Position numbers and translations under genes: made by a program. Positions 10,550-21,036 of a stretch of DNA of 64,000 bases are shown here, one piece after another. The notes beneath the pieces were generated by a model. That model saw only the letters and a program-made list of their open reading frames with translations, searched no databases and had not been told where the DNA came from. The stretch comes from Echinometra lucunter (Eukaryota > Echinodermata > Echinoidea > Camarodonta > Echinometridae), in contig CM057165.1 of assembly GCA_029962745.1 (NCBI GenBank), positions 19,691,226 through 19,755,225 of the forward strand, read 5' to 3'. Within the stretch, counting starts at the first letter, position 1, and every line of letters begins with the position of its first letter.

Positions 10550-10612
10550 TGATGAAGAAGATAACGATTATTGTTATCATAATAATGATAATAATGATAA
10601 ATAGTAATAATA

Positions 10613-10643
<31 letters not shown>

Positions 10644-10745
10644 TGATAATAATAATAATAATAATGATAATATTTAGTAATGTATTATCATTATTATCAT
10701 TATGCTTATTGTTGCTGTTGTTATTGTTGTTGTTATAATGATAAT
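10550..10745. repeat. (AAT)n/(GAT)n microsatellite
   Basis: Interrupted ATA/ATG trinucleotide runs; the open frames across it (Asn- or Ile-rich) are by-products of the repeat. Confidence 0.9.
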
Positions 10746-10866
10746 GTAAGCAAACATCCTTCCCTGAAACCTGGGGGGGGGGGATGATTGTACATGTCAT
10801 CCCCCCCACCTTGTGAGGTGGGGGGGGGATGCATACCCCTCATCCCCCCCGCTGTCTACGCCCCTG

Positions 10867-12240
10867 GCTGTACCCATTGTTAATATAACATGAATAGCAT
10901 ATAAGTGAACATCAATATTGTGTTATGTAATTATCGATCTATTTTGGAAGACTATGTGAGCAGTTGTTAGTCCTTTGATAATTAGAAACATAGCTATTAG
11001 TTAAAAGCTGAAGCCAATAATTTTCAAATCAATTGGCCTGTAATACCACCACTATTTAATACATATTAAGTATAACATATGTTTAGCCTTCATTTCCAGC
11101 CCATATTCTGTGATGTTCTGATAAGAATTCATGAGTAACTTAACCCATGGTATAGTCAGCGGTTTCAACAGGAGATATTACATGTACGTTGTATTAAAAA
11201 CTCAGTAGAAGAAATCACTGGTATAAAATGACAGTTTATGGTATCTTTCAATCAAGCATAATATCAATCAGAGAAATGTTATTAGTCTATACATCCAACC
11301 CTCACTGTAGTCTAGATAACAGCCGATTCTCGATAATGTGTTAATACCACACTTCAAAATAATCTTACATTTTATACTTAATATATGAAATTTGCATAAT
11401 GACAATCATCCTTCCAGGCATCCTGCTTATTACACATCCATATTCCATTTATAGCAAACATTACAATTATCACTGCATTTACAATTTTCACAGACTGACA
11501 CTGAATGAAAGAATATTTCAACAGTTCATGGCCTTACCATACTCATCAGGGGTGGACAGTTGCTCCCCCCCCCCCCCCCCGCTGCGTATAAAAATGTCTT
11601 TTATTGTGAAATTTCAAAAATTCCACCCAAATCTGGGCGGAGACTAGAATCTGTAAAATATTTGAGGGAACAAGCAAGCAAGGTATAGTAAAGCGACCGA
11701 ACAAGGGAAGGGTGTTGGACAGGTGTATCCCCCCCCCCCTCCCTTCCCAAAAGATTATATGTTCAAAGATGCTTGGAAGGAAGGTGATTTTCTTAATAGA
11801 AGGAGACGCAACTGTTTTCACTTCAAAGAACGGAAAGGAAACACTACATAGGTATCAGACTTAAAGTCAGATCAAGAAGAAACAGAATTGGCGAGTGGTT
11901 TTCTACTGCGGTTAGGCTATAGCAAGGAACAGGGGCATGACTATGTACAAGTCAGGAGCCCAGACAGCAACATCTTGTAGCACGACACCATATTGTAGCA
12001 AGACATTTGTCTATAATAAATGCATTTGAAAAACTTCAGAAGGTCGCAAACAGTATGAACTATAATTTGTTTTGGTCTAGAGCACTAAGTTATACAGCGC
12101 CTTTGTAATATTCGTTGCGGATATGTCAGTTTGAGATGTGTGATCCTAAACATTCTGTCAAGAGTATCAGTGTAAGTAGACCGTAATATTATCAATCAAT
12201 ATATCAATCAGTCAATCAAGTAGGGTAGAACTCCCAAGAT
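10867..12240. repeat. Inner arm of the foldback, single tandem-unit copy plus diverged tail
   Basis: 10867-11500 matches, inverted, one unit of the array on the other side (15230-15870). 11500-12240 matches 15230-14350 inverted at about 75-80% by eye, including the ATTTCAACAGTTCATG and CAAAGAACGGAAAGGA words. It contains two long C runs (near 11564 and 11730). No gene. Confidence 0.75.
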
Positions 12241-13640
12241 TCACGGAGTGCATCCTTAATGAAGTCCTCCTAGGTCTTCCTCTTGCATATCCAAGAAGAG
12301 TTTCCACAGGGCCACTGAGTGTACTATGAGCTCTGGATGCGGTTGAGCATTACCCCAAAGACTCTCCGCTGGGTCACTTTTGAGCTGACTTTGGAAGGTT
12401 TCTGTACAGCTCAGAGTTCCTCATTCTCGTTGCGATCTGGTTGACGCTCACAGCCGTCCTCAACATTCTTGTGTTTGTGTTGTTTTTATAAGGGAGGGGA
12501 TTCTATAAGCCCTTAGAATCTTCATTGGGCAGTCAAAGGCCTTTCTGAAGTCAATGAACACCATGACAATGCAGAGTCTCTTCTCTCTGGTACCCTCAGG
12601 AATCCTCCTATAGAACGTGACTGGTGGTGGATCTTCCCTTTAATCTGAAGCCATTATGGTTGTATCTGAACTTTTTGTAAATCTCTGGGTCAATACAGTT
12701 CAGAATCATCCTGCTGAGGGTCTTTGCAAAAAGTGACATCAGTGAGATTCCCCATGTTGTTGTTGATAAGCATGATAAGGGAGGTCACGTTTCTTTGGTA
12801 TGTGGATGATGTAACTAATCCTACATTGATCTGGGACAACACCATTCTCCAGTGCCTGATTACCTATTTTTGGTGATGATATCACCAAAATCACACCTCT
12901 TCATCACCTCTGATACCACTCCATTTTCTCCTTACGCCTTACCCTCCTTGATTCCCTGTCTCGATATCCGTATCCTTGAATAAGATGCCTGATCTCCCTG
13001 GTGTTCTGGGCCGTGGCAGGGGGTTGTCCTAGTAGGGTCTTAAAATGTTCCAGCCACTTCCCCTTCCTATCCGCATGGCCTATACCTTGGGTCTCACTTG
13101 AACTCTCTCTCTTCTTCCCCATGGTTTCCTTGATGATCATCCAGCTCTTCTTACATGTCTGCTATTCTCCCAACTCTTGATCTTCTCAATCAGCACCTCC
13201 TCCCTCGTCTCAGTGTAGCTGCCATAGAGTTCCTCCTTCCTATTCTCAACACACTCTTTCACTACTCTGAAGGATCAGCATGGAAATCGTCCCTAGTAGC
13301 TCTCAGGTGTTCTCTGGCTGCACACACCCTGGGATCGTCAGAGTAGTCTCTCTCATCTTCTTCTTCCTCTCCAGTACCAGGGTCTCTCCTGATTCTGCTT
13401 CTGCAGAGATGAAGAATCCATACCTCCTTGTCGCACACTCATTACTTGCCTCCTACTCGCAGTCATCATTCCCTCTACACAAAACATTGAACCTGTACCT
13501 CAACTCCACAGTGTATTTCACCTGTAGCTCCCGATCTTCCTTTAATGCTCCCCAATCATAGGCAATTCTTCAGGGCTTAGCTTTGCTCTTTCTTAGGCTC
13601 TCCATCGCTCATAGCAAGCCGAATGATCACTGCCCAATGG
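12240..13640 (-). pseudogene. Endonuclease-reverse-transcriptase retroelement fragment (minus copy)
   Basis: Read on the minus strand, broken by stops and frameshifts. In order: GSDH (13624-13635), the catalytic end of an EEP/AP-type endonuclease; a linker with YDWGALKEDRELQ and KYTVE; DRKGKWLEHFKTLLGQ (about 13080-13035); then reverse transcriptase motifs IPKKRDL, GFR.KGRSTTSHVL and VFIDFRKAFD, followed by KILRAYRIP near 12520. The catalytic YADD region is missing: sequence jumps to a C-terminal piece resembling MLRTAVSVNQIATRMRNSEL at about 12490-12400. This is the non-LTR family often annotated craniofacial-development-protein-2-like endonuclease/RT in marine invertebrates. 5'-truncated and dead. 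Confidence 0.8.
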
Positions 13641-13689
13641 ACTCAAGTAAATGCAGGGCTCTGTGTCTTTGTCCAGAACACTTTTCCTC

Positions 13690-14340
13690 CATATCTGTGG
13701 ACCAAAACTTCCTGGTGAAGATCCTACGGGCTTACGGAATCCTCAAGATAGTGGGCCTGATATCCCTGATATGTTCAAACACCAGAGCCAATTAGGTCAT
13801 GAAACGTGATGGGAAGACAGAGTTTGTTGATATACTTGCTTGAGTACCCGGGGTGATACATTAGCTATATACATCTTTGTCATGCGTCTGGCACTCTATA
13901 ACCACCACGACTCTGGTTTCATGCACTGTAACTTCGGCTCGGACTTGGGAGCAACGATCAGGAATACACAGGAGGATGTTGTGGATAAGGTGAAAGAAGG
14001 ATTGGGCAGCATACCACAGCCTGAAGTCTGTATGGAAATCAGACCTCCGTAAAGAATTAAGAATATGTCTCTTCACAGCACAGTGGAGTTTGTTTTGTTG
14101 TAAGGCTCAGAGACCGGGACCCTTACAAAGAGACTTCAGATGGTGGATAGGTGATACACAAGAATGTTGAGGACGGCTCTGAGCGTCAACCAGATTGCAA
14201 CGAGAATGAGGAGCTCTGAGCTGTACGGAAACCTTACAAAATGTCAGGTCAGCACAAAAGTGACCCAGAGGAGAGTGAAGCTCTCGGGTCTTTCTCAAAG
14301 GCATTCATAGCTCACGGTCCACTCAGTGGCTCTGTATAAA
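13690..14340 (+). pseudogene. Same retroelement family, plus-strand copy, head-to-head
   Basis: It begins in the reverse transcriptase at VKILRAYGI (about 13714) and continues with LISLICSNTRA and DGKTEFVDILA. It shifts frame into GDTLAIYIFVMRLAL (the QGD-TLA motif of this family, 13843-13900), and after a deletion reaches GSETGTLTKRLQM and MLRTALSVNQIATRMRSSELYGNL (14165-14235), the conserved C-terminal domain. Stops and frameshifts interrupt it throughout. It points away from the minus copy at 12240-13640, so the two share a start-to-start junction near 13640-13690. Confidence 0.8.
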
Positions 14341-15230
14341 ACTTAAAAAAAAATATGCAAGAAGAGGAAGACCTAGGAGGACATATCGATTCAGTAAGGA
14401 TGGGCACTGGTCTCCGGGAGAGAGGAGACATCACTAAACGCATGAATGACAAAGGAAATAACTTGATAATTATCCATGGATCTCGCGAGTTCTACGCAAC
14501 CCGATTGATGGAGTGATGACATTACAGTTTACTTACACTGATCCAAACGAATATTAAATGTTTTGTGTTTAGGATTACACTTCTCAAATGGACATATCAG
14601 CAACGGATATTACAAAGGCGCATTATATAATACCGCTCTAAACAAAACCCATTATACATCATGTACCGATCATGTTTGCGATCTTTCTGAATTTTTACGA
14701 ATGCATTTTGCTACAACATGGTTTTGTGGTACAAGATGTCGTCGTCCGGGCTCCTGACCTGCACACTGTCATGTCCTTGTTTCTTCCTACAACTGCAGTA
14801 GAAAACCACCAGTTGGTCAATTCTGTTTCTTCTTCATCTGCCTCTAAGACTGATACCTCTGTTTGTAGTGTCTCCTTTCCGTTCTTTGAAATAAAAAGGG
14901 TAGCCCATCCTTTTATGAAAATCAACTTCCTTCCAAGCAGCTTTTGAACCATATCATCTTGTGTGTGTGTGTGGGGGGGGGGGGGTACATCCGTCCCACC
15001 CCCTACCCCTACTCTGTCTTATTTCCCACATATTTCACACATTCTTATCCCCGCCCCTAGCAAAAAATCCATTGGCACTTTTAAAGTTGAAATTGAAAGA
15101 TCTAGCGCACACTTTCGGGGAATTCTTGGATTTTTTTCAATAAAAAGTAGGATTCATACAAAGGAGAGAGGATGTAACTGCCTCCCACCCCCCACCCCCC
15201 TCCTCCTCGGAGTTCGGTAAGTCATGAACT
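14340..15230. repeat. Right inner arm of the foldback, diverged
   Basis: Non-coding. It is the inverted counterpart of 11500-12250, with shared words such as TCCTAGGTCTTCCTCTT (read on the minus strand) and CCGTTCTTTGAA. It contains a G run (14975) and C-rich blocks. Confidence 0.65.
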
Positions 15231-15867
15231 GTTGAAATATTCTTTCATTCAGTCTCAATCTTTGAAAATTGCTAAATGCAGTATATGGATGCAAATGGAT
15301 GTGTAATAATAAGGATGCATGATACATGTAGGTTCATAACATGTTAGACTATTTTGAAGTGTGGTATCAACACATTATCATGAATCGACTTATCTAGACT
15401 ACAGTGAGGGCTTGAAATATAGACTAATAACATTTCTCTGATTGATTATGTTTGAATGAAAGATACCATAAATTGTCATTTCATACAATTGATTTCTTCT
15501 ACTGAGTTTTTAATACAACGTACATGTAATATATCCTACTGAAACCGCCGACTATACCATGGGTTATTAGTTACTCATGAATTCATATCATAATATCACA
15601 GAATAAGGGCTGGAAATGAAGGCTAAACCTATGTTACACTTAATCATGTTAATATATATCAAATTGTGGTGGTATTTCAGGCTAATTGATTTTGGAAATA
15701 ATTGGTTTCAGCTTCTAGCTACAAAATAGCTATGTTTCTAATTATCAAAGGACTAACAACTGCTCACATAGTCTTCCAAAATAGATCGATAATTACATAA
15801 CACAATATTCATGTTCACTTATATGCTATTCATGTTATATTAACAATGGGTACAGCAGTAAAAAAAA

Positions 15868-15901
<34 letters not shown>

Positions 15902-16671
15902 TATTTCTTAAAAAGAAAACATGTAGTGGCCTTCTACTAACAAGCAAAAAGCATCACTCAATAATTAATGAAGTTTTGATAATATCTACTGGACATTTCA
16001 GGTAAGTTCCATAGCTGGAACCTAAAAAACAGGCAAAAACCTCGAAAAAAGTACTTTGACTTCATTCAGTCTCAATATTTGAAAATTGCTAATGCAGTAT
16101 GGATGCAAATGGATGTGTAATAATAAGGATGCATGATACATGTAGGTTCATAACATGTTAGACTATTTTGAAGTGTGGTATCAACACATTATCATGAATC
16201 GACTTATCTAGACTACAGTGAGGGCTTGAAGTATAGACTAATAACATTTCTCTGATTGATTATGTTTGAATGAAAGATACCATAAATTGTCATTTCATAC
16301 AATTGATTTCTTCTACTGAGTTTTTAATACAACGTACATGTAATATATCCTACTGAAACCGCCGACTATACCATGGGTTATTAGTTACTCATGAATTCAT
16401 ATCATAATATCACAGAATAAGGGCTGGAAATGAAGGCTAAACCTATGTTACACTTAATCATGTTAATATATATCAAATTGTGGTGGTATTTCAGGCTAAT
16501 TGATTTTGGAAATAATTGGTTTCAGCTTCTAGCTACAAAAATAGCTATGTTTCTAATTATCAAAGGACTAACAACTGCTCACATAGTCTTCCAAAATAGA
16601 TCGATAATTACATAACACAATATTCATGTTCACTTATATGCTATTCATGTTATATTAACAATGGGTACAGC

Positions 16672-16728
<57 letters not shown>

Positions 16729-17504
16729 TATTTCTTAAAAAGAAAACATGTAGTGGCCTTCTACTAACAAGCAAAAAGCATCACTCAATAATTAATGAAG
16801 TTTTGATAATATCTACTGGACATTTCAGGTATAGTTCCATAGCTGGAACCTAAAAAACAGGCAAAAACCTCGAAAAAAGTACTTTGACTTCATTCAGTCT
16901 CAATATTTGAAAATTGCTAATGCAGTATGGATGCAAATGGATGTGTAATAATAAGGATGCATGATACATGTAGGTTCATAACATGTTAGACTATTTTGAA
17001 GTGTGGTATCAACACATTATCATGAATCGACTTATCTAGACTACAGTGAGGGCTTGAAGTATAGACTAATAACATTTCTCTGATTGATTATGTTTGAATG
17101 AAAGATACCATAAATTGTCATTTCATACAATTGATTTCTTCTACTGAGTTTTTAATACAACGTACATGTAATATATCCTACTGAAACCGCCGACTATACC
17201 ATGGGTTATTAGTTACTCATGAATTCATATCATAATATCACAGAATAAGGGCTGGAAATGAAGGCTAAACCTATGTTACACTTAATCATGTTAATATATA
17301 TCAAATTGTGGTGGTATTACAGGCTAATTGATTTGGGAAATAATTGGTTTCAGCTTCTAGCTACAAAAATAGCTATGTTTCTAATTATCAAAGGACTAAC
17401 AACTGTTCACATAGTCTTCCAAAATAGACCGATAATTACATAACACAATATTGATGTTCACTTATATGCTATTCATGTTATATTAACAATGGGTACAGCA
17501 GTTA

Positions 17505-17565
<61 letters not shown>

Positions 17566-17725
17566 TTATTTATTAAAAAGAAAACATGTAGTGGCCTTCT
17601 ACTAACAAGCAAAAAGCATTACTCAATAATTAATGAAGTTTTGATAATATCTACTGGACATTTCAGGTAAGTTCCATAGCTGGAACCTAAAAAACAGGCA
17701 AAAACCTCGAAAAAAATACTTTGAC
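15230..17725 (+). repeat. Tandem array of three ~0.82-kb units
   Basis: Three head-to-tail units (spacings 813 and 828 bp between equivalent points 15617, 16430 and 17258). Each carries a poly-A run passing into (TA)n, then a GTAGTGGCCTTCTACTAACA block and a CAGCTATGGAACC-type block. A 61-residue open frame starting MKAKPMLHLIM recurs in the units but has no recognisable domain and is broken in the first unit. The unit is the same sequence as the single copy on the other side of the foldback. Confidence 0.9.
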
Positions 17726-18184
17726 CTTAGTTGAAAAGGGGCTGGAAACATAGGCTAGGGGGACATGTGACCTTGGAAACATCATTTTTCTATAAGTAGA
17801 GATATAGACGAGACATTTGAATTCGTCACATGACGAATTAGGTGGTCTGTCAGCATCTTTTAGGTTTCGACATGGATAGTGATAAAGTCGTTGGTAAGAC
17901 TTTTGATAAAAAATTTTTTACGTCTCGATAGGAGACTAACGTCATAGAAACTGGATGATTTGATATCGCAGCATACTGAAAAGATGATCCAAAGCTTTAA
18001 TTCACCTTAACTAATCAGATTTTCTATAGGGTTGTACATAAACTACTGTGCACTGCATTGCAATTGTCATAACGGGCCAAAATCAGCAGTTTATTTCATT
18101 GACTGTGACTGTATATGTAATTATATAGTTAAAGAGGATAGTAATATAACATGTAAAAAGAAAGCAAAAGGACAAATTTGCCCC

Positions 18185-18236
18185 CCTTCCGTCCGGGGCT
18201 CGAAGCAGGGACCTTGAGCATGTGAGGCAAGTGCTT
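18185..18236 (-). repeat. tRNA-Val-like 3' half (SINE or tRNA relic)
   Basis: On the minus strand, GCACTTGCCTCACATGC followed by AAGGTCCCTGCTTCGAGCCCC resembles the anticodon arm (CAC, valine) and T arm of tRNA-Val. It includes a B-box-like GCTTCGAGCCC and the trailing GGACGGAAG. I cannot find a convincing 5' half with A box, so this is a relic or part of a SINE head rather than a working tRNA. The inverted duplicate is at 21957-22008. Confidence 0.5.
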
Positions 18237-18839
18237 TGAAGGTATACCTGAAAACAGCTCATAGAGATAGCACGTAGATTCAAAACGGAATTCTAATATC
18301 AGATTTTCCAGTCCAAATTTTGACATGTTTTCGACATTTCCTTAAAAAAACATATGAATGCATAAGATAGAGAATTTTCCCAGCTGCAACATACTTAAAG
18401 ATGGGGGAAAATCAAGCAGAAATAAGGGAGATGTTGATCAAAGAAGACGAGAATGTAGAATCAAGAATTACGTAAGAGTCATGTCCCATAGAGAAAAATT
18501 GACACTGTACCTTTAATCGTGAATTTAGACCATGATAACGTCATCAAAATGAGTAACAATGAATAAAATATTTGTAGAGAATTGTCTCAGCTACAACATA
18601 TCGAAATCCCGGCGAAAATTGATGAATAATAAGCGAGATAGTCTTGCTTAAAGGAAAAAATATAACGTCAAAAATTAAAAATCAAAATTTTGAGTTCACA
18701 TAAGAATAGGATGACGTCATAGCATCGAAAGAGTAAATTTTTTTCATGAATTCGCATCTACAACTCATAACCTTTCAGAATATGTAAAAAAATTGGGAGT
18801 CTCCACGCATTCTAAGGAGCTATGGCGGATTTTAAAGGG

Positions 18840-19180
18840 GCATGTTTTTGCGTGTTTTTACATTACTTGCCCAATAGACACGCGCACGGATTTTGAACTT
18901 TGACGCGCGCGTGCGACCTTATGGTTAGTTGAAATCAGTTCTAAATAGATGGAAATTGTTGAGAAAAGTGTCAGGAATGCAAATCAAGTGAAAAACGGCG
19001 TTTTTAACGTCATTTGGTACCTGCGCGCGCGTATGACGCGCATGCGGACGCGGACGCGCGCAAATTTTTGAACTGCTTAAAATGGCCTGAAACGTGTGCA
19101 AAATAAATTTGAAGCGATTCTGAGCATTTTTAATTTTTGCGCGCGCGCTGACGCGGGGACGTACGCGTACGTGGGCGTCT
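18840..19180. other. CpG-dense zone inside the 1.7-kb insertion
   Basis: Repeated GCGCGCG and ACGCGGACGCG words in a neighbourhood of about 65-70% AT. Contig 3 begins inside the matching stretch. There is no open frame of note. Confidence 0.75.
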
Positions 19181-19502
19181 GGCTATCTGAAATTTATTGG
19201 ATTAAAATTAACTTTAATCGTGCCAAACATGAATGAGAAATGACCATCCGTTATGAAGATATGACCCTAAGGTGATTTTCACAAAATGGCGCCTGGATGA
19301 CGTCACGATGACCTGATGAACAAGAAAATAATTGGAACGGCAAGATCTTATTACGATTGATAACTGACCGAAATTTCATGCAATTTGAACCAGCCGATTC
19401 TGAGATTTCGAGTGCACAAAAAAGTGCTTGGAATAAAGAAAAATAAAGAAAATTCTGATGAAATTTTAAGAGGTGATCTGTCAAAGATGACAGACCACCT
19501 AA

Positions 19503-19993
19503 TGAAGAGAATGATGTGATTTTTGGCAGAAAATATATTATTGGTGGTGTATGAAAAAGAAAATAAAACTTGAAATCGATTTTTGAAAATATTTGAAACA
19601 GGAAATCTCCATATTTAATGATATGCAAATTTTATGGCCTAATTTGCATATGAGAATGATAATATAAATGGCTAAAATTTTGCATGTTGATTGCTAATGA
19701 GATGAAGACTATATGATAGAAAGTTCTACCAAATTGAGCCTATTTTGGTTGATACAGAGCCCATTTAAAATCTTTAAAAATGGCATACCTCAAGAAAAGG
19801 GTCAAAATTTGAAAAACGTGGATTTTGACATTGATTTAAAGAATGGCTTAAAAACATAATGCATTTGAGTTTATTCCTGGAAACATTCGTTTTTTTCCGA
19901 CACTAGAGAAACTAACGAACAAAATGATACCCAAGACGGAGGGTCAGCGAGGGGGGGGGGGGTGCACGGTAGCCCCCTCTGGCCCACGGACTA
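19503..19993 (-). repeat. Right terminal inverted repeat of the foldback (outer part)
   Basis: Inverted copy of 8172-8650, about 96% identical by eye, ending TGCACGGTAGCCCCCTCTGG...GGACTA. Not present at the other end of contig 3, which stops short of it. Confidence 0.85.
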
Positions 19994-20251
19994 TAGGTAA
20001 TAAGAGACCATTTACCTCTGACGTCATTAAGCCTATTATCTAATATACCTAGATAAATAAAACAAGTTACTGAAAACATTGGTAAAATTTATTAGTGTGT
20101 GTCTATATTCATGTTTATGCTAATTATTGAAATGAGCTTAAGGGTCTCGTATTCCCTACACTTACCCTATTATTAATAACTCAAAATAACTCCTTGGTTT
20201 TGCAACAAGTAATTTGAACATTGCCTCGTAATGTCTGCCTCTCCAATAACT
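19994..20251. other. Right flank of the foldback with GGTCTC motifs
   Basis: Starts TAGGTAATAAGAGACC (19994-20009), and 20143-20159 reads GGTCTCGTATTCCCTAC, then ACTTACCC as at 6932 inverted. These words also border the other side of the foldback. No gene. Confidence 0.5.
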
Positions 20252-20405
20252 GGTGCCGTTGCATAAAACTTGTTGTTATAGTAACTTTGCCATCAATGGT
20301 AACTTTCATGGAATACTGGATTTTGATTGGCTGTTGAGCAACGTTACCATGGTACACCATTGATGGCAAAGTTACTATAACAGCAAGTCTTTATGCAACG
20401 GCACC
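20252..20405. mobile_element. 154-bp palindromic MITE
   Basis: The ends GGTGCCGTTGCATAAAACTT and the inverted ...TTTATGCAACGGCACC continue through GTTATAGTAACTTTGCCATC on both arms, so nearly the whole element is a hairpin. It shares the TTGCATAAAACTTGTT-like word with the MITEs at 1831 and 2211. Confidence 0.8.
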
Positions 20406-20536
20406 TAATGTTTGCACCTGTTTTCCCCAATGTCGTGTAATTAGCGTATGCACTCACGATAACCTAGCCACCGGACCCACCAACTTCCATGAGTTTGAAT
20501 ATTACAATGATTGCAAGACAATCATATTTACTATTG

Positions 20537-21036
20537 NNNNNNNNNNNNNNNNNNNNNNNNNNNNNNNNNNNNNNNNNNNNNNNNNNNNNNNNNNNNNNNN
20601 NNNNNNNNNNNNNNNNNNNNNNNNNNNNNNNNNNNNNNNNNNNNNNNNNNNNNNNNNNNNNNNNNNNNNNNNNNNNNNNNNNNNNNNNNNNNNNNNNNNN
20701 NNNNNNNNNNNNNNNNNNNNNNNNNNNNNNNNNNNNNNNNNNNNNNNNNNNNNNNNNNNNNNNNNNNNNNNNNNNNNNNNNNNNNNNNNNNNNNNNNNNN
20801 NNNNNNNNNNNNNNNNNNNNNNNNNNNNNNNNNNNNNNNNNNNNNNNNNNNNNNNNNNNNNNNNNNNNNNNNNNNNNNNNNNNNNNNNNNNNNNNNNNNN
20901 NNNNNNNNNNNNNNNNNNNNNNNNNNNNNNNNNNNNNNNNNNNNNNNNNNNNNNNNNNNNNNNNNNNNNNNNNNNNNNNNNNNNNNNNNNNNNNNNNNNN
21001 NNNNNNNNNNNNNNNNNNNNNNNNNNNNNNNNNNNN
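20537..21036. other. Assembly gap (500 N) between the inverted arms
   Basis: Placeholder gap of exactly 500 N. Contig 2 ends on its left and the contained inverted contig starts on its right, so order, orientation and distance across it are unproven. Confidence 0.99.

Larger units (their letters stand above)
8928..10866. mobile_element. hAT-like non-autonomous element (outer of a nested pair)
   Basis: The ends are CAGTGGCGTAGACAG and, inverted at the other side, CAGGGGCGTAGACAG. Both flanks carry the same 8-bp target duplication GCTGTACC (8920-8927 and 10867-10874), the hAT superfamily signature. It interrupts the inverted arm of the foldback: removing it joins TACCCA to TTGTTAATATAAC as in the uninterrupted half. 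No transposase frame is present. A (CA)n tract (9006-9050), a second hAT-like element (9081-10311) and an ATA-rich microsatellite (about 10550-10740) make up the interior. Confidence 0.88.
5463..19156 (+). repeat. Left arm of a 14-kb inverted duplication
   Basis: This whole interval is repeated in inverted orientation at 21037-35633, with only scattered substitutions, homopolymer differences and one extra tandem unit. Matched landmarks: JmjC start 6641 with 34454; the hAT element 8928-10866 with 30228-32172; the retroelement reading frame ending 13140 with 27947; the CpG-rich insert ending 19156 with 21037. Base-level identity looks about 99% by eye. Confidence 0.93.
17809..19502. mobile_element. 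1.7-kb insertion with inverted ends TTAGGTGGTCTGTCA
   Basis: The right terminal repeat of the foldback is interrupted here: sequence runs GATATAGA / TGAAGAGAAT in the intact arm. Ends TTAGGTGGTCTGTCAGCATCTTT (17838) and the inverted ...AAAGATGACAGACCACCTAA (19502) form the inverted repeat; next to the left end is AATTCGTCACATGACGAATT, a near-perfect palindrome. The right end is also a hairpin by itself (AGGTGATCTGTCA against TGACAGACCACCT, 19471-19500). The interior holds a tRNA-like 3' half and a CpG-dense zone. No protein recognised. A copy truncated at the gap is at 21037-22385. Confidence 0.7.
8172..19993. mobile_element. 11.8-kb foldback element with internal reverse-transcriptase remnants
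   Basis: The ends are inverted copies starting TAGTCCGTGGGCCAGAGGGG at 8172 and ending with its mirror at 19993, possibly with TA as target site. Symmetry continues inwards: 8172-8927 and 10867-11500 on the left match, inverted, 19993-17740 and 15860-15230 on the right once insertions are removed. It then carries on through 11500-12490 against 15230-14160 at lower identity. The middle holds two head-to-head retroelement fragments. The halves differ by insertions: nested hAT elements on the left; two extra tandem units and a 1.7-kb insert on the right. I see no DNA transposase. Confidence 0.75.

Noticed and set aside
18185..18236. Functional tRNA-Val gene
   Set aside because: Only the 3' half is recognisable; no A box or acceptor pairing found.
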